Shown here piece after piece: positions 33,789 to 42,077 of a stretch of DNA of 53,200 nucleotides. This DNA is from Pseudomonas sp. C2B4 (GTDB taxonomy: Bacteria; Pseudomonadota; Gammaproteobacteria; Pseudomonadales; Pseudomonadaceae). The notes below the pieces were generated by a model. That model saw only the letters and a list, made by a program, of their open reading frames with translations. It searched no databases and had not been told where the DNA came from. Within the stretch, counting starts at the first letter, position 1, and every line of letters starts with the position of its first letter. The stretch spans positions 1 through 53,200 of the forward strand of contig NZ_JABFMU010000046.1 of assembly GCF_013359695.1 (NCBI RefSeq). The letters are read 5' to 3'. A program made the position numbers and the translations under genes.

Positions 33789-34292
33789 ATGTCGTCAATA
33801 GCACTGCATGCCGCGCAACGCGACGAGCTGGAAACCATTGAAAACCTGATGCAGTTCTACACCTATGACTTCAGCCAGTGGTTGCCGCTGAAACTCTCCG
33901 AGCACGGCTTCTTCAACGTCCAGCCAAAACCGGATTACTGGCGAAACCCCGCAACACACCCTTTTCTGATCAGGGTCGACGACGAGCTGGCCGGCTTCGT
34001 GACCGTGGATGACGACACCCACCTGCCCGGCGCCCGCTATAACATGGGCTACCTCTTTGTCGCACGACGCTTTCGTGGCCAGGGTGTCGCGAAGTTTGTC
34101 GTATCCACCCTCTTGAGCCGATTCCCCGGTCAATGGCAGATTTTCCACATCGATGCGAACCAGACAGCGCGGTGCTTCTGGACCTCGGTGATACCGACAC
34201 TCAGCCCCGGCGGATTCACCCGGCACCAACACACCATCGACGGCTATCCCTGCACCCTCTACCGCTTTGAGGTTGCACCGCAGCCCTCCTGA
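33789..34292 (+). CDS. GNAT-family N-acetyltransferase
   Basis: A 167-residue GNAT protein. The acetyl-CoA-binding motif A is seen as YLFVARRFRGQGVAKFVVSTLLSRFPG (about 79-106), with the strand pair AGFVTVDDDTHLPGARYNMG before it. The N-terminal RDELETIENLMQFYTYDFSQW is typical of a group of stand-alone acetyltransferases whose acceptor is not known. No partner gene is nearby. Confidence 0.83.
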   Translation: MSSIALHAAQRDELETIENLMQFYTYDFSQWLPLKLSEHGFFNVQPKPDYWRNPATHPFLIRVDDELAGFVTVDDDTHLPGARYNMGYLFVARRFRGQGVAKFVVSTLLSRFPGQWQIFHIDANQTARCFWTSVIPTLSPGGFTRHQHTIDGYPCTLYRFEVAPQPS

Positions 34293-34344
34293 CCTGCGCT
34301 TTCCCCTCCCTTTTCCTAATTCCCCACAGCTTTGTCCGACAATA

Positions 34345-34370
34345 TGTAGTGACTGAAAATAATCACTACA
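34345..34370. promoter_or_regulatory. Inverted repeat TGTAGTGA-N10-TCACTACA
   Basis: Perfect 8-base arms with a 10-base AT-rich spacer, 53 bases after the GNAT gene. It may be an operator for a dimeric regulator or an RNA hairpin. No T-run follows, so it is not a terminator. Confidence 0.4.
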
Positions 34371-34690
34371 AAACCGTTGACGACTCCGTTTTGCCCTTGC
34401 ATGATGCAGACGTCTCCCCGATCGGGAGTACAGGCAACACGTTTGAGCAAGCTCGTCTGACCGCCGAGCTGTTTTTTCCGGATACACGCTGCCCACAAGG
34501 CAGATTGAAGAAGCTGACCTGGCCTGAACGTCCAGTACAAGGGCGAGAAGCGCTGGCGATCCATCCTCATGAAGCTTGTGGCCGACCCTGAAAACGTCGG
34601 CAGGGCCAGAAGGTTATCGCTGCTTCTCTTCGTTGTGACGCTATTGCGTAGCAGTTATTCAACACGACTACATGCAACAGACGCGGGACC

Positions 34691-34706
34691 CCGTCGATTT
34701 CGACGG
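34691..34706. repeat. Inverted repeat CCGTCGA-TT-TCGACGG
   Basis: A 16-base, near-continuous palindrome with 7-base arms in the gene-free stretch. A protein site is as likely as an RNA stem. Confidence 0.35.
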
Positions 34707-34814
34707 ACGACTGCTGACGTCCTGGTTTCGGTGCCAGGGATCAACTAACCGATGGGCTACTTGTATTAGCGAACCAACTTTGAAAGATCACCAATTGGTC
34801 AAGGGGGCTTTACC

Positions 34815-35144
34815 ATGAATCTGAACAATCAACCGACTATCGAAGAACTGGCTCGTCTGTTCGCAGCGAAAAAAGATACGCTCGACAACCATATTCTGTG
34901 GATCAGCAAATCGGGCAGCGTTCATATCGATTGCCTGTCGCCCCACGCCCATGAATCGGAGTTCGACCAGAACAACCAGAACCTGCTTGCCCGACTGAAG
35001 ATGTACCGTCGCGGCCAGGGCTACGTCGGCAAGAAAGCTGCGGCCGACAAAGACTTCATCGGTAATGTTCTGCAAACGCTGAAACAGGCCTGGGCCTCGA
35101 TGCAGAATCAGAACGAAGTTCGGGTGATTGATCGGTTGTACTAA
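34815..35144 (+). CDS. Conserved hypothetical small protein
   Basis: A 109-residue cytoplasmic protein with no signal peptide or membrane segment and no domain I can name. It is mixed helical (TIEELARLFAAKKDTLDNHI at the start; VLQTLKQAWASMQN near the end) with a basic middle KMYRRGQGYVGKKAAADKDF. It looks like a Pseudomonas-restricted conserved protein. AAGGGGG in front of the ATG and an own terminator behind show it is a real single-gene transcript. Confidence 0.72.
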   Translation: MNLNNQPTIEELARLFAAKKDTLDNHILWISKSGSVHIDCLSPHAHESEFDQNNQNLLARLKMYRRGQGYVGKKAAADKDFIGNVLQTLKQAWASMQNQNEVRVIDRLY

Positions 35145-35174
35145 TTAAGTTGAGTCTTCACTGACTCATCAAAT

Positions 35175-35209
35175 AAAAAGGCCTGCTCCTAATAAGAGCA
35201 GGCTTTTTT
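35175..35209 (+). terminator. Rho-independent terminator
   Basis: Hairpin GCCTGCTC / GAGCAGGC with the loop CTAATAA, flanked by A-run and T-run (AAAAG...CTTTTTT), 30 bases after the small hypothetical gene. The A-run allows it to act for both strands. Confidence 0.9.
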
Positions 35210-35241
35210 AATGCCTGAAGTTCAGGTTCAACCACATCCAC

Positions 35242-35331
35242 TGTGGGAGCGAGCCTGCTCGCGAAGGCTAACTTCCAGTCGACATCCATGTTGAATGTGC
35301 TACCGCATTCGCGAGCAGGCTCGCTCCCACA
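35242..35331. repeat. Inverted REP pair (family A)
   Basis: Consensus units TGTGGGAGCGAGCCTGCTCG and CGAGCAGGCTCGCTCCCACA face each other between convergent genes. Confidence 0.88.
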
Positions 35332-35347
35332 AAGGGGGTTGTGGTGC

Positions 35348-36229
35348 TTATGAGATATTTGTACCCAACACCAGATCCACAAACGCCAACGCCGCCGCGC
35401 TGTGATAGTTGTTCTTGCGCCGAAGCAGCGCCGCCCCGCGCCTCGGCGCCTCTCCCGCCAGTGGAATCCTGCGCAAGGCACGATCGCCCGTGGCGATAGG
35501 TTCCGGAAGGATGGTCGCGATCGCGGTGTGGCGAATGACTTCCAGCAGCGTATTGACCGAATTGACCTCGATGGCCACCTTCGGTGTGATCCGCGCCTGA
35601 ACGAAGTATTCGTCAATGCAGGTACGGGTGACGAAGTCCGGGGTCAACAAGGCGAACTGCAACTGCGCGACCTCTTCAGAGGTCAATGCGTCCTGGCTCT
35701 CATATAACGGGTGCGCCCGACCGACCATCAACCCCAACGTCTCGGTAAACGCCGGAATCGACTCGATCTCAGCGCTTCTCACCTGATCAAACGCAATCGC
35801 GATATCCAGTGAGTCATCCGCCAGCCCGGCCTCGATGTCGTCCATCGACAATTCGAACACTTCCAGATGGATATTCGGGTACCGCGCCACGTAATCGCGC
35901 ACCAGCGGCCCCACCAGGTACGCCATGAAGGTCGGGGTCATGGCCAGGCGCAAGCTGCCGCGGGACAAGTCCTTCACGTCATGCAGCGCACGCTTGCCCG
36001 CCTCCAGTTCCACCAGCACCCGTCGGGCGCACTCGATGTAGGCCTGGCCCGCATCGGTGGGCTTGACCGTGCGCGAGGTGCGATCGAACAGGCTGACGCC
36101 GAGGGTTTCTTCCAGCTGCCGAATCTGTTGCGACAAGGTCGGCTGGGACACGTGCAAGGCTTCGGCGGCGCGAGTGAAGCCGCCGTTATCGGCGACGGCC
36201 AGCAAATAACGCAGATGACGCAGCAGCAT
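35348..36229 (-). CDS. cynR: LysR-type regulator of the cyanate genes
   Basis: A 293-residue LysR regulator with the HTH MLLRHLRYLLAVADNGGFTRAAEALHVSQPTLSQQIRQLEE at the N-terminus (residues 1-41) and a periplasmic-binding-like effector domain. Sequence and its place divergent to cynS point to CynR, which activates cyn genes in response to cyanate. GGAG five bases before the ATG supports the start. Confidence 0.87.
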   Translation of the reverse strand: MLLRHLRYLLAVADNGGFTRAAEALHVSQPTLSQQIRQLEETLGVSLFDRTSRTVKPTDAGQAYIECARRVLVELEAGKRALHDVKDLSRGSLRLAMTPTFMAYLVGPLVRDYVARYPNIHLEVFELSMDDIEAGLADDSLDIAIAFDQVRSAEIESIPAFTETLGLMVGRAHPLYESQDALTSEEVAQLQFALLTPDFVTRTCIDEYFVQARITPKVAIEVNSVNTLLEVIRHTAIATILPEPIATGDRALRRIPLAGEAPRRGAALLRRKNNYHSAAALAFVDLVLGTNIS

Positions 36230-36242
36230 GGGATCTCCATCT

Positions 36243-36257
36243 ATAGGCAGTGCTTAT
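36243..36257. promoter_or_regulatory. LysR box in the cynR-cynS spacer
   Basis: ATAGGCAGTGCTTAT is a near-perfect palindrome (6 of 7 base pairs around a central G) and contains the LysR consensus T-N11-A. It sits 13 bases from the cynR start, where CynR autoregulation and cynS activation would be expected. Confidence 0.5.
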
Positions 36258-36351
36258 ACCTTGCATTGTATATCGATCTTGGACGCTATGAATTGATTGG
36301 CAGAAGATGAGCCCACACCCAAGCACACCCCACTGCAACAGGAGATTCACC

Positions 36352-36819
36352 ATGCAACAGTCCCACTATTACAACGACACCAGCCTCGAACTGACCGCTA
36401 AAATCCTGGACGCCAAAGCTCGCAAGAACCTGTCCTTCGAAGACGTCGCCAAAGGCACCGGCCTCGGTCTGGCTTACGTCACCGCTGCCCTGCTCGGCCA
36501 GCACCCGCTGCCGGAAAGCGCCGCCAAGGTCATCGGCGAAAAGCTCGAGCTGGACGCCGACTCGGTGGCCCGCCTGCAAATCATCCCGCTGCGCGGAAGC
36601 TTGTCCGGTGTTCCGACCGACCCGACCATCTACCGCTTCTACGAAATGATCCAGATCTACGGCACCACCCTCAAAGCCCTGGTTCACGAACAGTTCGGCG
36701 ACGGCATCATCAGCGCGATCAACTTCAAGCTGGACATGAAAAAAGTCGAAGACCCTGAAGGCGGTCACCGTGCCGTGATCACCCTCGACGGCAAGTTCCT
36801 GCCCCTGCGTCCTTTCTGA
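36352..36819 (+). CDS. cynS: Cyanate hydratase (cyanase)
   Basis: A 155-residue cyanase that converts cyanate and bicarbonate to ammonia and two CO2. The catalytic residues Arg95 (YRFYEM), Glu98 and Ser121 (GIISAINF) match the E. coli enzyme with an offset of one. The N-terminal helical domain (1-78) and the C-terminal dimer domain are complete, as in the decameric enzyme. Bicarbonate is its cosubstrate, and the carbonic anhydrase gene further down supplies it. ACAGGAG lies nine bases before the start. Confidence 0.97.
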   Translation: MQQSHYYNDTSLELTAKILDAKARKNLSFEDVAKGTGLGLAYVTAALLGQHPLPESAAKVIGEKLELDADSVARLQIIPLRGSLSGVPTDPTIYRFYEMIQIYGTTLKALVHEQFGDGIISAINFKLDMKKVEDPEGGHRAVITLDGKFLPLRPF

Positions 36820-36828
36820 CTGGACACC

Positions 36829-36849
36829 GGCCCGCAGCCTCTGCGGGCC
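36829..36849. terminator. Hairpin after cynS
   Basis: Perfect 9-base arms GGCCCGCAG / CTGCGGGCC with the loop CCT, 10 bases after cynS. It is followed by TACTTC and then an A-run, so as a terminator it is weak rightward. It may mark attenuation or processing between cynS and the next genes. Confidence 0.55.
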
Positions 36850-36913
36850 TACTTCAAAAAAACTGACTCAACCCGGATTCAACACACCACCACATTCGTC
36901 TGGAGGATTCGTC

Positions 36914-37162
36914 ATGAAAAAAATTCTGTTTTTCGCCCTGGCACTGACCGCCTCCCTGTCGGCCTTCGCCCAGAATCCCGCCGTTGCGTCAGAAGCTGTT
37001 CCTTACGCCTACGGCATGCACCTGGACATCGCCCACGTTGTAAACATCACCCCCGCCGCCGAGGTGTGCGGCCCGACGCCAGTGCAAATGACTTACCGCG
37101 ATTCCCACGGTGAGACCCATGTTCTGGAATACAGCATCGTTGGCACCGGTTGCACGAACTGA
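36914..37162 (+). CDS. Small secreted DUF2790 protein
   Basis: An 82-residue exoprotein with a clear signal peptide (MKKILFFALALTASLSAFA). The mature part has two cysteines (Cys52, Cys80), likely a disulfide, and the DUF2790 pattern YAYGMHLDIAHVVNI...TYRDSHGETHVLEYSIVGTGC. Such proteins are abundant in Pseudomonas, and no function is established. It lies between cynS and cynT on the same strand, 41 bases before cynT, with GGAGG before the start. Confidence 0.85.
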   Translation: MKKILFFALALTASLSAFAQNPAVASEAVPYAYGMHLDIAHVVNITPAAEVCGPTPVQMTYRDSHGETHVLEYSIVGTGCTN

Positions 37163-37203
37163 CGATTCCTCGATCACTCATCAACGCATTGCAGGTACAC
37201 AAC

Positions 37204-37866
37204 ATGAAAGCGCTCATCGACGGTTTTTTGAAGTTCCAGAAAGAAGTCTTTCCACAACGTACCGACCTGTTCAAACACCTGGCCACCACCCAACACCCAG
37301 GCACCTTGTTCATCACCTGTTCCGACAGCCGTGTCGTGCCGGAACTGCTGACCCAACAGGAACCCGGTGAGCTGTTCGTGATCCGTAACGCCGGCAACAT
37401 CGTGCCCTCCTACAGCCCCCATCCCGGTGGTGTGTCGGCCACGGTCGAATACGCCGTCGCGGTACTGGGCGTCACCGATATCGTGATCTGCGGTCATTCC
37501 GATTGCGGCGCCATGACTGCAGTCGCCAAGTGCACTTGCATGGATCACTTGCCGGCGGTCGGCAGCTGGTTGCAACACGCCGAGTCGGCGAAAGTCATCA
37601 ACGAGTCACGAACTCATGCCAATGAAGCGGCGAAAGTGAGTTCGATGGTGCGGGAAAATGTTATCGCGCAACTGGCCAATATCCAGACACATCCGAGCGT
37701 GCGCCTGGCTCAGGAGAAAGGCCTGTTGAATTTGCATGGTTGGGTTTACGACATCGAAACCGGTTCGATCGATGCACTCGATGGCAGCCGCCGCCGCTTC
37801 GTATCGCTCGCCGAGCACCCGACCACCTGCGCCCTTCAAGCACGATCCGCAGAAGCAGCAGCCTGA
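37204..37866 (+). CDS. cynT: Beta-class carbonic anhydrase of the cyanate unit
   Basis: A 220-residue beta-carbonic anhydrase that interconverts CO2 and bicarbonate. In cyanate decomposition it restores the bicarbonate used by cyanase. The zinc ligands Cys39, His98 and Cys101 and the Asp41-Arg43 dyad in ITCSDSRVVPE are all present, as is ICGHSDCGAM. The upstream frame extends 18 codons, but MKALIDGFLKFQ is the family start. Confidence 0.93.
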   Translation: MKALIDGFLKFQKEVFPQRTDLFKHLATTQHPGTLFITCSDSRVVPELLTQQEPGELFVIRNAGNIVPSYSPHPGGVSATVEYAVAVLGVTDIVICGHSDCGAMTAVAKCTCMDHLPAVGSWLQHAESAKVINESRTHANEAAKVSSMVRENVIAQLANIQTHPSVRLAQEKGLLNLHGWVYDIETGSIDALDGSRRRFVSLAEHPTTCALQARSAEAAA

Positions 37867-37946
37867 ATTTTGAATCCACTGACAGCGACACGGCCGACGC
37901 AGCGCTTCCGGCTCACGGGAGCGCTGCACTGACACGACCGACAGGG

Positions 37947-38297
37947 TTATTTATCGTCCACCCTTGTTGATGATTGTGACCGCTTTTCTGGGGCCTCCTC
38001 AGCGTTGGGCGCTTCTGGAATATGGCCTGGCGTGAACACGTGAGTCAGCAAGTCCCGGGCATCGACTTCGACGACGCCCTGAACCGAACGCGCCAGACCA
38101 ACAGCCTGCTCACACTGTTTATGGGTGTTGACGCGGCCGCTCAACGCTACCGTGCCCGCATGGGTTTTGACATGGATTTGCAGGCCAAGGCTTGGTTCGG
38201 CCATGGCCAGGGCTGACTTCACCCTGGCGGTAATCCACGTGTCGTGAACGCCCCTTTCCAGATCCTGAGAGTAATGTTGAAACGAATGAAGTTTCAT
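37947..38297 (-). CDS. BON-domain protein
   Basis: A 116-residue protein with one BON domain (about 20-85: VHDTWITARVKSALAMAE...LQIHVKTHAGTVALSGRVNTHKQCEQAVGLARSV...GVVEV) and a hydrophilic tail. BON domains occur in OsmY-like envelope proteins and bind phospholipid or polymer surfaces. No clear signal peptide is seen with this start (MKLHSFQHYSQ), so its location is uncertain. Confidence 0.8.
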   Translation of the reverse strand: MKLHSFQHYSQDLERGVHDTWITARVKSALAMAEPSLGLQIHVKTHAGTVALSGRVNTHKQCEQAVGLARSVQGVVEVDARDLLTHVFTPGHIPEAPNAEEAPEKRSQSSTRVDDK

Positions 38298-38468
38298 GAT
38301 GCAACCCTCTACACGGAAGCAGATGCGCTGCCCGCCCCATTTGCGGTGCAGCCCTCTGCCTCTCAGGCGAGCGTATGGAACATCTGATTCGTTTTGGAGT
38401 GCTCGCCCACCACTACAGACACACATGAAAAGTATAGTGCGGCCGTCGCGCGGGGTCGGGGTGCCGAC

Positions 38469-39971
38469 TCAACGTTTGACCGACAGATCCACCTGGGTCA
38501 TGCGGCTGCGAATGGTAAAAACCCCGTCGCCCGAGAGAATCGCGCTGCGCGCAAACAGACGACCGCTCTCCCAGTTCGACAGGCCCAGTTCCGGCTTGTT
38601 GAGCGCGTACTGGCCGTCGACCCAACGGGTAATGCCGTTACCGACAAACGGTGCGTTGACCGCGTTATAGAAACGTTCCTGGGTCGCCGCATCTTCGCTG
38701 ATCAACGACACGGTGAATTGCGGGCTGTAGCGATTGAACAAGGCGATGGCGCCGTCCAGGTCGTTGACGATTTTCAGGCTGACTTCCGGGGTTTCTTCCC
38801 ACTCCCACTCGCGACCCAACTGCTCTTCGGGCAACGGTTCGGCCAGGGCTTCGGTCTGGTAGCCCTCGGCGCGGTATACCTCGACGGTTGCGCTCTGCCA
38901 ATCCGCCGGCAGGAACCCTTCGCTACCTTCGACGATGTGCAGTTTGCAGCCCTGGCCACGTGCCTTGCCGGCCTGTTGCAGTGCGTCGAGAAACAGCGGT
39001 ACCAGTTCGGCGGCACGGTCGCGATGGATCAGGCAGACGTTGAGGGTGTTACAGACCTTGCGGTCGAGGGAGTTGCGCACCACGGCGGCAAAACGCGTGG
39101 CATCGGCATCCGTATGCGCGATCAGCCAGGCACCACCGGTGCCGTGCAGGCTGACGGCGGTGCCCGCCTGTTGCGCGATGCTCCCCAACTGGCTGACAGC
39201 GCGACCCGAACCACGGGCCACGGCCAGCGACAGGCGCCGGTCGGCGAACATCGCCCAACCGGCCGCATGATTGACGCTTTCCACCAGCGACACCGCGCCA
39301 CTTGGCAAACCGGCGTCAGCCAGTGCCGGGTTCAATGCATGGGTGACGATGGCCTGGGCCGTGCCCAAGGCATCGCTGCCAATGCGCAGGACGGCGGTGT
39401 TGCCGGTGCGCAACACGCCGGCGGCATCGGCAAAGACATTCGGCCGGCCTTCGAAGACGAAGGCAACGATGCCCAAGGGCGATACCACCTGCTCGACTTT
39501 CCAACCGTCGTGCTCGACGCAACTGATCACCTTGCCACGCGAGGCCGACGCATCGCGCCAGGCCCGCAGGCCGGCAATCATGTCGCGGCGCATGCGTTCA
39601 TCGGCCAGCAAGCGCGTGGTCGAACGGCCCCGGGCTTTGGCCCGTTCGATGTCCGCCTGGTTGGCCGCTTCGATCAAGGCCCAGCAATCCGGGGTTTCCA
39701 GGCGTTGCGCGAACAGATCGAAGAAGGTGCTGATCGCGTGGTCGGAAACTGCCGACATGGCAGTAAACGCCGCTTCAGCGCGCTCGATCGCAACTGCCGC
39801 CGCCTGCTGGTCAGCCACCGGGATCAACAACAATTCGCCGCTGACCTGCTCCACCAACAGGTGGTCTCCGGGCTGAAAGCGCGCCGCCAGTTCGGGGCTG
39901 ACCACAGTGACGCGATTACCGGCGAAAGGGATCGGCGTGCCAGCGACTAGACGTTCGAGCGCAAGAGACAT
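38469..39971 (-). CDS. ProA-like aldehyde dehydrogenase (glutamate-5-semialdehyde DH family)
   Basis: A 500-residue aldehyde dehydrogenase related to ProA. It has VEQVVSPLGIVAFVFEGRPN, AVARGSGRAVSQL and the catalytic Cys307 in RKVCNTLNVCLIH, in ProA order. ProA is about 420 residues; this protein has about 80 extra N-terminal residues with a different sequence (LLVEQVSGELLLIPVADQQ) and no proB or obg neighbour. It is probably a paralogue with another semialdehyde substrate rather than the housekeeping proline enzyme. The long upstream frame runs through a REP pair and was not used; MSLALERLVAG is the first plausible start. Confidence 0.8.
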   Translation of the reverse strand: MSLALERLVAGTPIPFAGNRVTVVSPELAARFQPGDHLLVEQVSGELLLIPVADQQAAAVAIERAEAAFTAMSAVSDHAISTFFDLFAQRLETPDCWALIEAANQADIERAKARGRSTTRLLADERMRRDMIAGLRAWRDASASRGKVISCVEHDGWKVEQVVSPLGIVAFVFEGRPNVFADAAGVLRTGNTAVLRIGSDALGTAQAIVTHALNPALADAGLPSGAVSLVESVNHAAGWAMFADRRLSLAVARGSGRAVSQLGSIAQQAGTAVSLHGTGGAWLIAHTDADATRFAAVVRNSLDRKVCNTLNVCLIHRDRAAELVPLFLDALQQAGKARGQGCKLHIVEGSEGFLPADWQSATVEVYRAEGYQTEALAEPLPEEQLGREWEWEETPEVSLKIVNDLDGAIALFNRYSPQFTVSLISEDAATQERFYNAVNAPFVGNGITRWVDGQYALNKPELGLSNWESGRLFARSAILSGDGVFTIRSRMTQVDLSVKR

Positions 39972-40369
39972 GAAGCGGTTACACCATGCAATGGGCGGGC
40001 GGAAAATGTATAGCAAAAGTCCGTGAGCGTCATCTGCCGGCCAGATCCGCCCTACGCAATCTCGACGACGCCGGTGTCCTCTGTGGGAGCGAGCCTGCTC
40101 GCGAAGCGGCCCGACCAGTCGACATCGTTGTTGGATGTTGTACCGCCTTCGCGAGCAGGCTCGCTCCCACAAGGGGTCATCAGTGTCTGAGGCAACGTAT
40201 CAAAGTGTGTACAGCCCCATCCCTGACACAACAAACCTTCAAACCGCTGCGCAAGGGACACATCGCAGATACACCCGCCTGATGAAATTCGTCTGTCGAT
40301 TGGCCAGGCCGATCCTTGCGCTGAACGGGCACACAGTTGCCCGACACCCCTGATTTGAAGGAGATCAAC
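39972..40369. other. Intergenic region, divergent ProA-like / DoxX
   Basis: About 400 bases without a credible gene, holding one inverted REP pair and the divergent promoters. Short ORFs here are products of the REP units. Confidence 0.6.
40081..40171. repeat. Inverted REP pair (family A)
   Basis: Consensus facing units TGTGGGAGCGAGCCTGCTCG and CGAGCAGGCTCGCTCCCACA. Unusually, they lie between divergent genes. The central segment (GTCGACATC...TTG) resembles that of the 35242-35331 pair, suggesting the whole pair was copied as a unit. Confidence 0.88.
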
Positions 40370-40885
40370 ATGAGCACTTCGATTTCATCGGCCGTCAAAG
40401 GCCTGCACCTGAACCTTGACCGTGCCGGCAACTGGATTGCGCCGCTGACCCTGCGGGCATTCCTCGCCTGGGAGTTCTTCGAGTCGGGACTGGAAAAATT
40501 CAATGGCGAGAACTGGTTTGCCGACATCCAGGACCGCTTCCTGTTTCCGTTCAACCACCTGCCCGCCACGCTGAACTGGGAACTGTCGATGTGGGTGGAA
40601 CTGATCTGCGCCCTCGCCCTGCTGGTGGGTCTGGCCACGCGCTTTTCGGCGATCAGCCTGATCGTCGTCACCCTCGTCGCGACCGCCGCCGTGCACTGGC
40701 CCGCCGACTGGTCGAGCTTGAGTGAACTGGCCCAGGGTTATTCCATCACCAACAAAGGTTACGGCAACTTCAAACTGCCGCTGATCTACCTGGCGGCCCT
40801 GGTGCCACTGGTGTTTTCGGGGCCGGGCAAATTCAGCCTCGATGCGTTGCTGGCCCGCTTCTTCTGGCGTCGCAGCCAGCACTGA
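40370..40885 (+). CDS. DoxX-family membrane protein
   Basis: A 171-residue protein with four predicted membrane helices of the DoxX family (PLTLRAFLAWEFFESGLEKF, ELSMWVELICALALLVGLATRFSAISLIVV, then IYLAALVPLVFSGPGKFSLDALL). Related proteins include HvfX-type members of copper-binding-peptide loci, but no such partner genes are here. Function is unknown; roles in oxidative stress or quinone-linked reduction are proposed for the family. AAGGAG seven bases upstream supports the ATG. Confidence 0.83.
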   Translation: MSTSISSAVKGLHLNLDRAGNWIAPLTLRAFLAWEFFESGLEKFNGENWFADIQDRFLFPFNHLPATLNWELSMWVELICALALLVGLATRFSAISLIVVTLVATAAVHWPADWSSLSELAQGYSITNKGYGNFKLPLIYLAALVPLVFSGPGKFSLDALLARFFWRRSQH

Positions 40886-40898
40886 TACGCAGTCCCCT

Positions 40899-41000
40899 TG
40901 TAGGAGCGAGCCTGCTCGCGATGGACGTGAACGATAACGCGCTGAACCAGTCAACACGCGTCATCGTTAGCGACCATCGCGAGCAGGCTCGCTCCTACAG
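40899..41000. repeat. Inverted REP pair (family A)
   Basis: Facing units TGTAGGAGCGAGCCTGCTCG and CGAGCAGGCTCGCTCCTACA. This is the last REP before a 12-kb stretch without any. Confidence 0.88.
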
Positions 41001-41004
41001 TAGG

Positions 41005-41973
41005 TCAGACCTCTTCCATCGCCCCTGTTTCGGACAGCTTCGGACGCGCACTGCGCTCATGCACATGAGCCTGCGGTGTGCGGTCGATCAGCAGGCTCAG
41101 CAGTTCCGGCCGGCTGTAGTGGCCGCGGGAATCCATCATGCGTTTGCGCTTGTCGATCAGGCCCATGTCGAGGTCGACGATCACCTCGCCCTCGCCTTCG
41201 GTCAAGGCGCCCAGCACCACACCGTCCGGGCTGATGATCGCGGTGTAGCAGCCGCCGGAAATCGGTCTGATCGAGCAACCGGTGTCGGCCATGATCTGCG
41301 CCTGCTGTTCGGGGTTGAGCCAGGCGGTGGAGTTGACCACGAAGCAGGCGGCCTCCAGCGCATGCTGGCGGATGTTGACCTCCATTTGTGAAGCGAACAG
41401 CGGGCCGGCGAACGAGCCGGGATACATCGAGGCGTGGATCTGTTCGCCATCGGCCATCAAGGCGTAACGGGCCAGCGGATTGTAATGTTCCCAGCACGCC
41501 AGCTGACCGATGCGCCCTACCGCGCTGTCGGTAGCGCGCAGGCCGGAGCCGTCGCCCATGCCCCAGATCATGCGCTCGTGGTAGGTCGGGGAAATCTTGC
41601 GGCGGTGCTGGATCAAGGTGCCATCGGCATCGAACAGCAACTGCGCGTTGTACAACGAGCCGCCATCCCGTTCATTCACCCCGATGGAAACGACCATCCC
41701 CGCCTCTCTGGCGGCAGCGCCGATGGCGTCGGTAGCGGCCGAGGGCACGGTCACGGCCTGGTCCAGCAGCTTGAGATGTTCCGCGCCCATTTCGAACGGC
41801 GCCTGGACGAAAGAGAAATACGGGTAGTACGGCACGATGGTTTCCGGGAACACGGCGAATTGAACGCCCTGTTCACCCAGCTCGCGGATTTTCTCCACGA
41901 CTTTGTTCACGGTGCCTTCACGGCTGTAGAGCACGGGACTGATTTGTACGGCGGCGGCTTTGATAAGGGTCAT
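41005..41973 (-). CDS. Nitrilase
   Basis: A 322-residue nitrilase that hydrolyses an organic nitrile to the acid and ammonia. The catalytic triad is Glu44 (VFPETIVPYYPYFSF), Lys126 (HRRKISPTYHER) and Cys160 (LACWEHYNPLARY); the last is the nitrilase rather than amidase signature. Length and C-terminus fit the aliphatic/aryl nitrilase group. A GlxA/AraC-type regulator lies 104 bases upstream on the same strand. Substrate cannot be told from sequence. The frame reaches 42006, but MTLIKAAAVQISP is the family start. Confidence 0.92.
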   Translation of the reverse strand: MTLIKAAAVQISPVLYSREGTVNKVVEKIRELGEQGVQFAVFPETIVPYYPYFSFVQAPFEMGAEHLKLLDQAVTVPSAATDAIGAAAREAGMVVSIGVNERDGGSLYNAQLLFDADGTLIQHRRKISPTYHERMIWGMGDGSGLRATDSAVGRIGQLACWEHYNPLARYALMADGEQIHASMYPGSFAGPLFASQMEVNIRQHALEAACFVVNSTAWLNPEQQAQIMADTGCSIRPISGGCYTAIISPDGVVLGALTEGEGEVIVDLDMGLIDKRKRMMDSRGHYSRPELLSLLIDRTPQAHVHERSARPKLSETGAMEEV

Positions 41974-42077
41974 GGTGGCGATCTCATTGAGTGAAGTGGG
42001 CTTCAACGAGACTCAGATTACGACAATAATATTTAGTCTTAAATGTCGTATACACCACTTTTCAGGACATCGAAGCG

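Larger units (their letters stand above)
34293..34814. other. Gene-free region with two inverted repeats
   Basis: About 520 bases of lower GC with no convincing gene; the short ORFs here resemble nothing known and have no good ribosome site. It contains two perfect inverted repeats (separate entries) and a palindrome ACCAATTGGT at 34790 just ahead of the next gene. It could include a small RNA or a decayed gene. Confidence 0.5.

Noticed and set aside
34316..34591. Overlapping short ORFs on both strands after the GNAT gene
   Set aside because: No start context and no family resemblance; treated as non-coding.
36829..36849. A strong terminator closing cynS
   Set aside because: The hairpin is good but lacks a T-run on the coding strand; listed only as a weak terminator or processing site.
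38394..39950. A 518-codon plus-strand frame antisense to the ProA-like gene
   Set aside because: Composition is that of an antisense shadow, and the minus-strand product shows dehydrogenase motifs.
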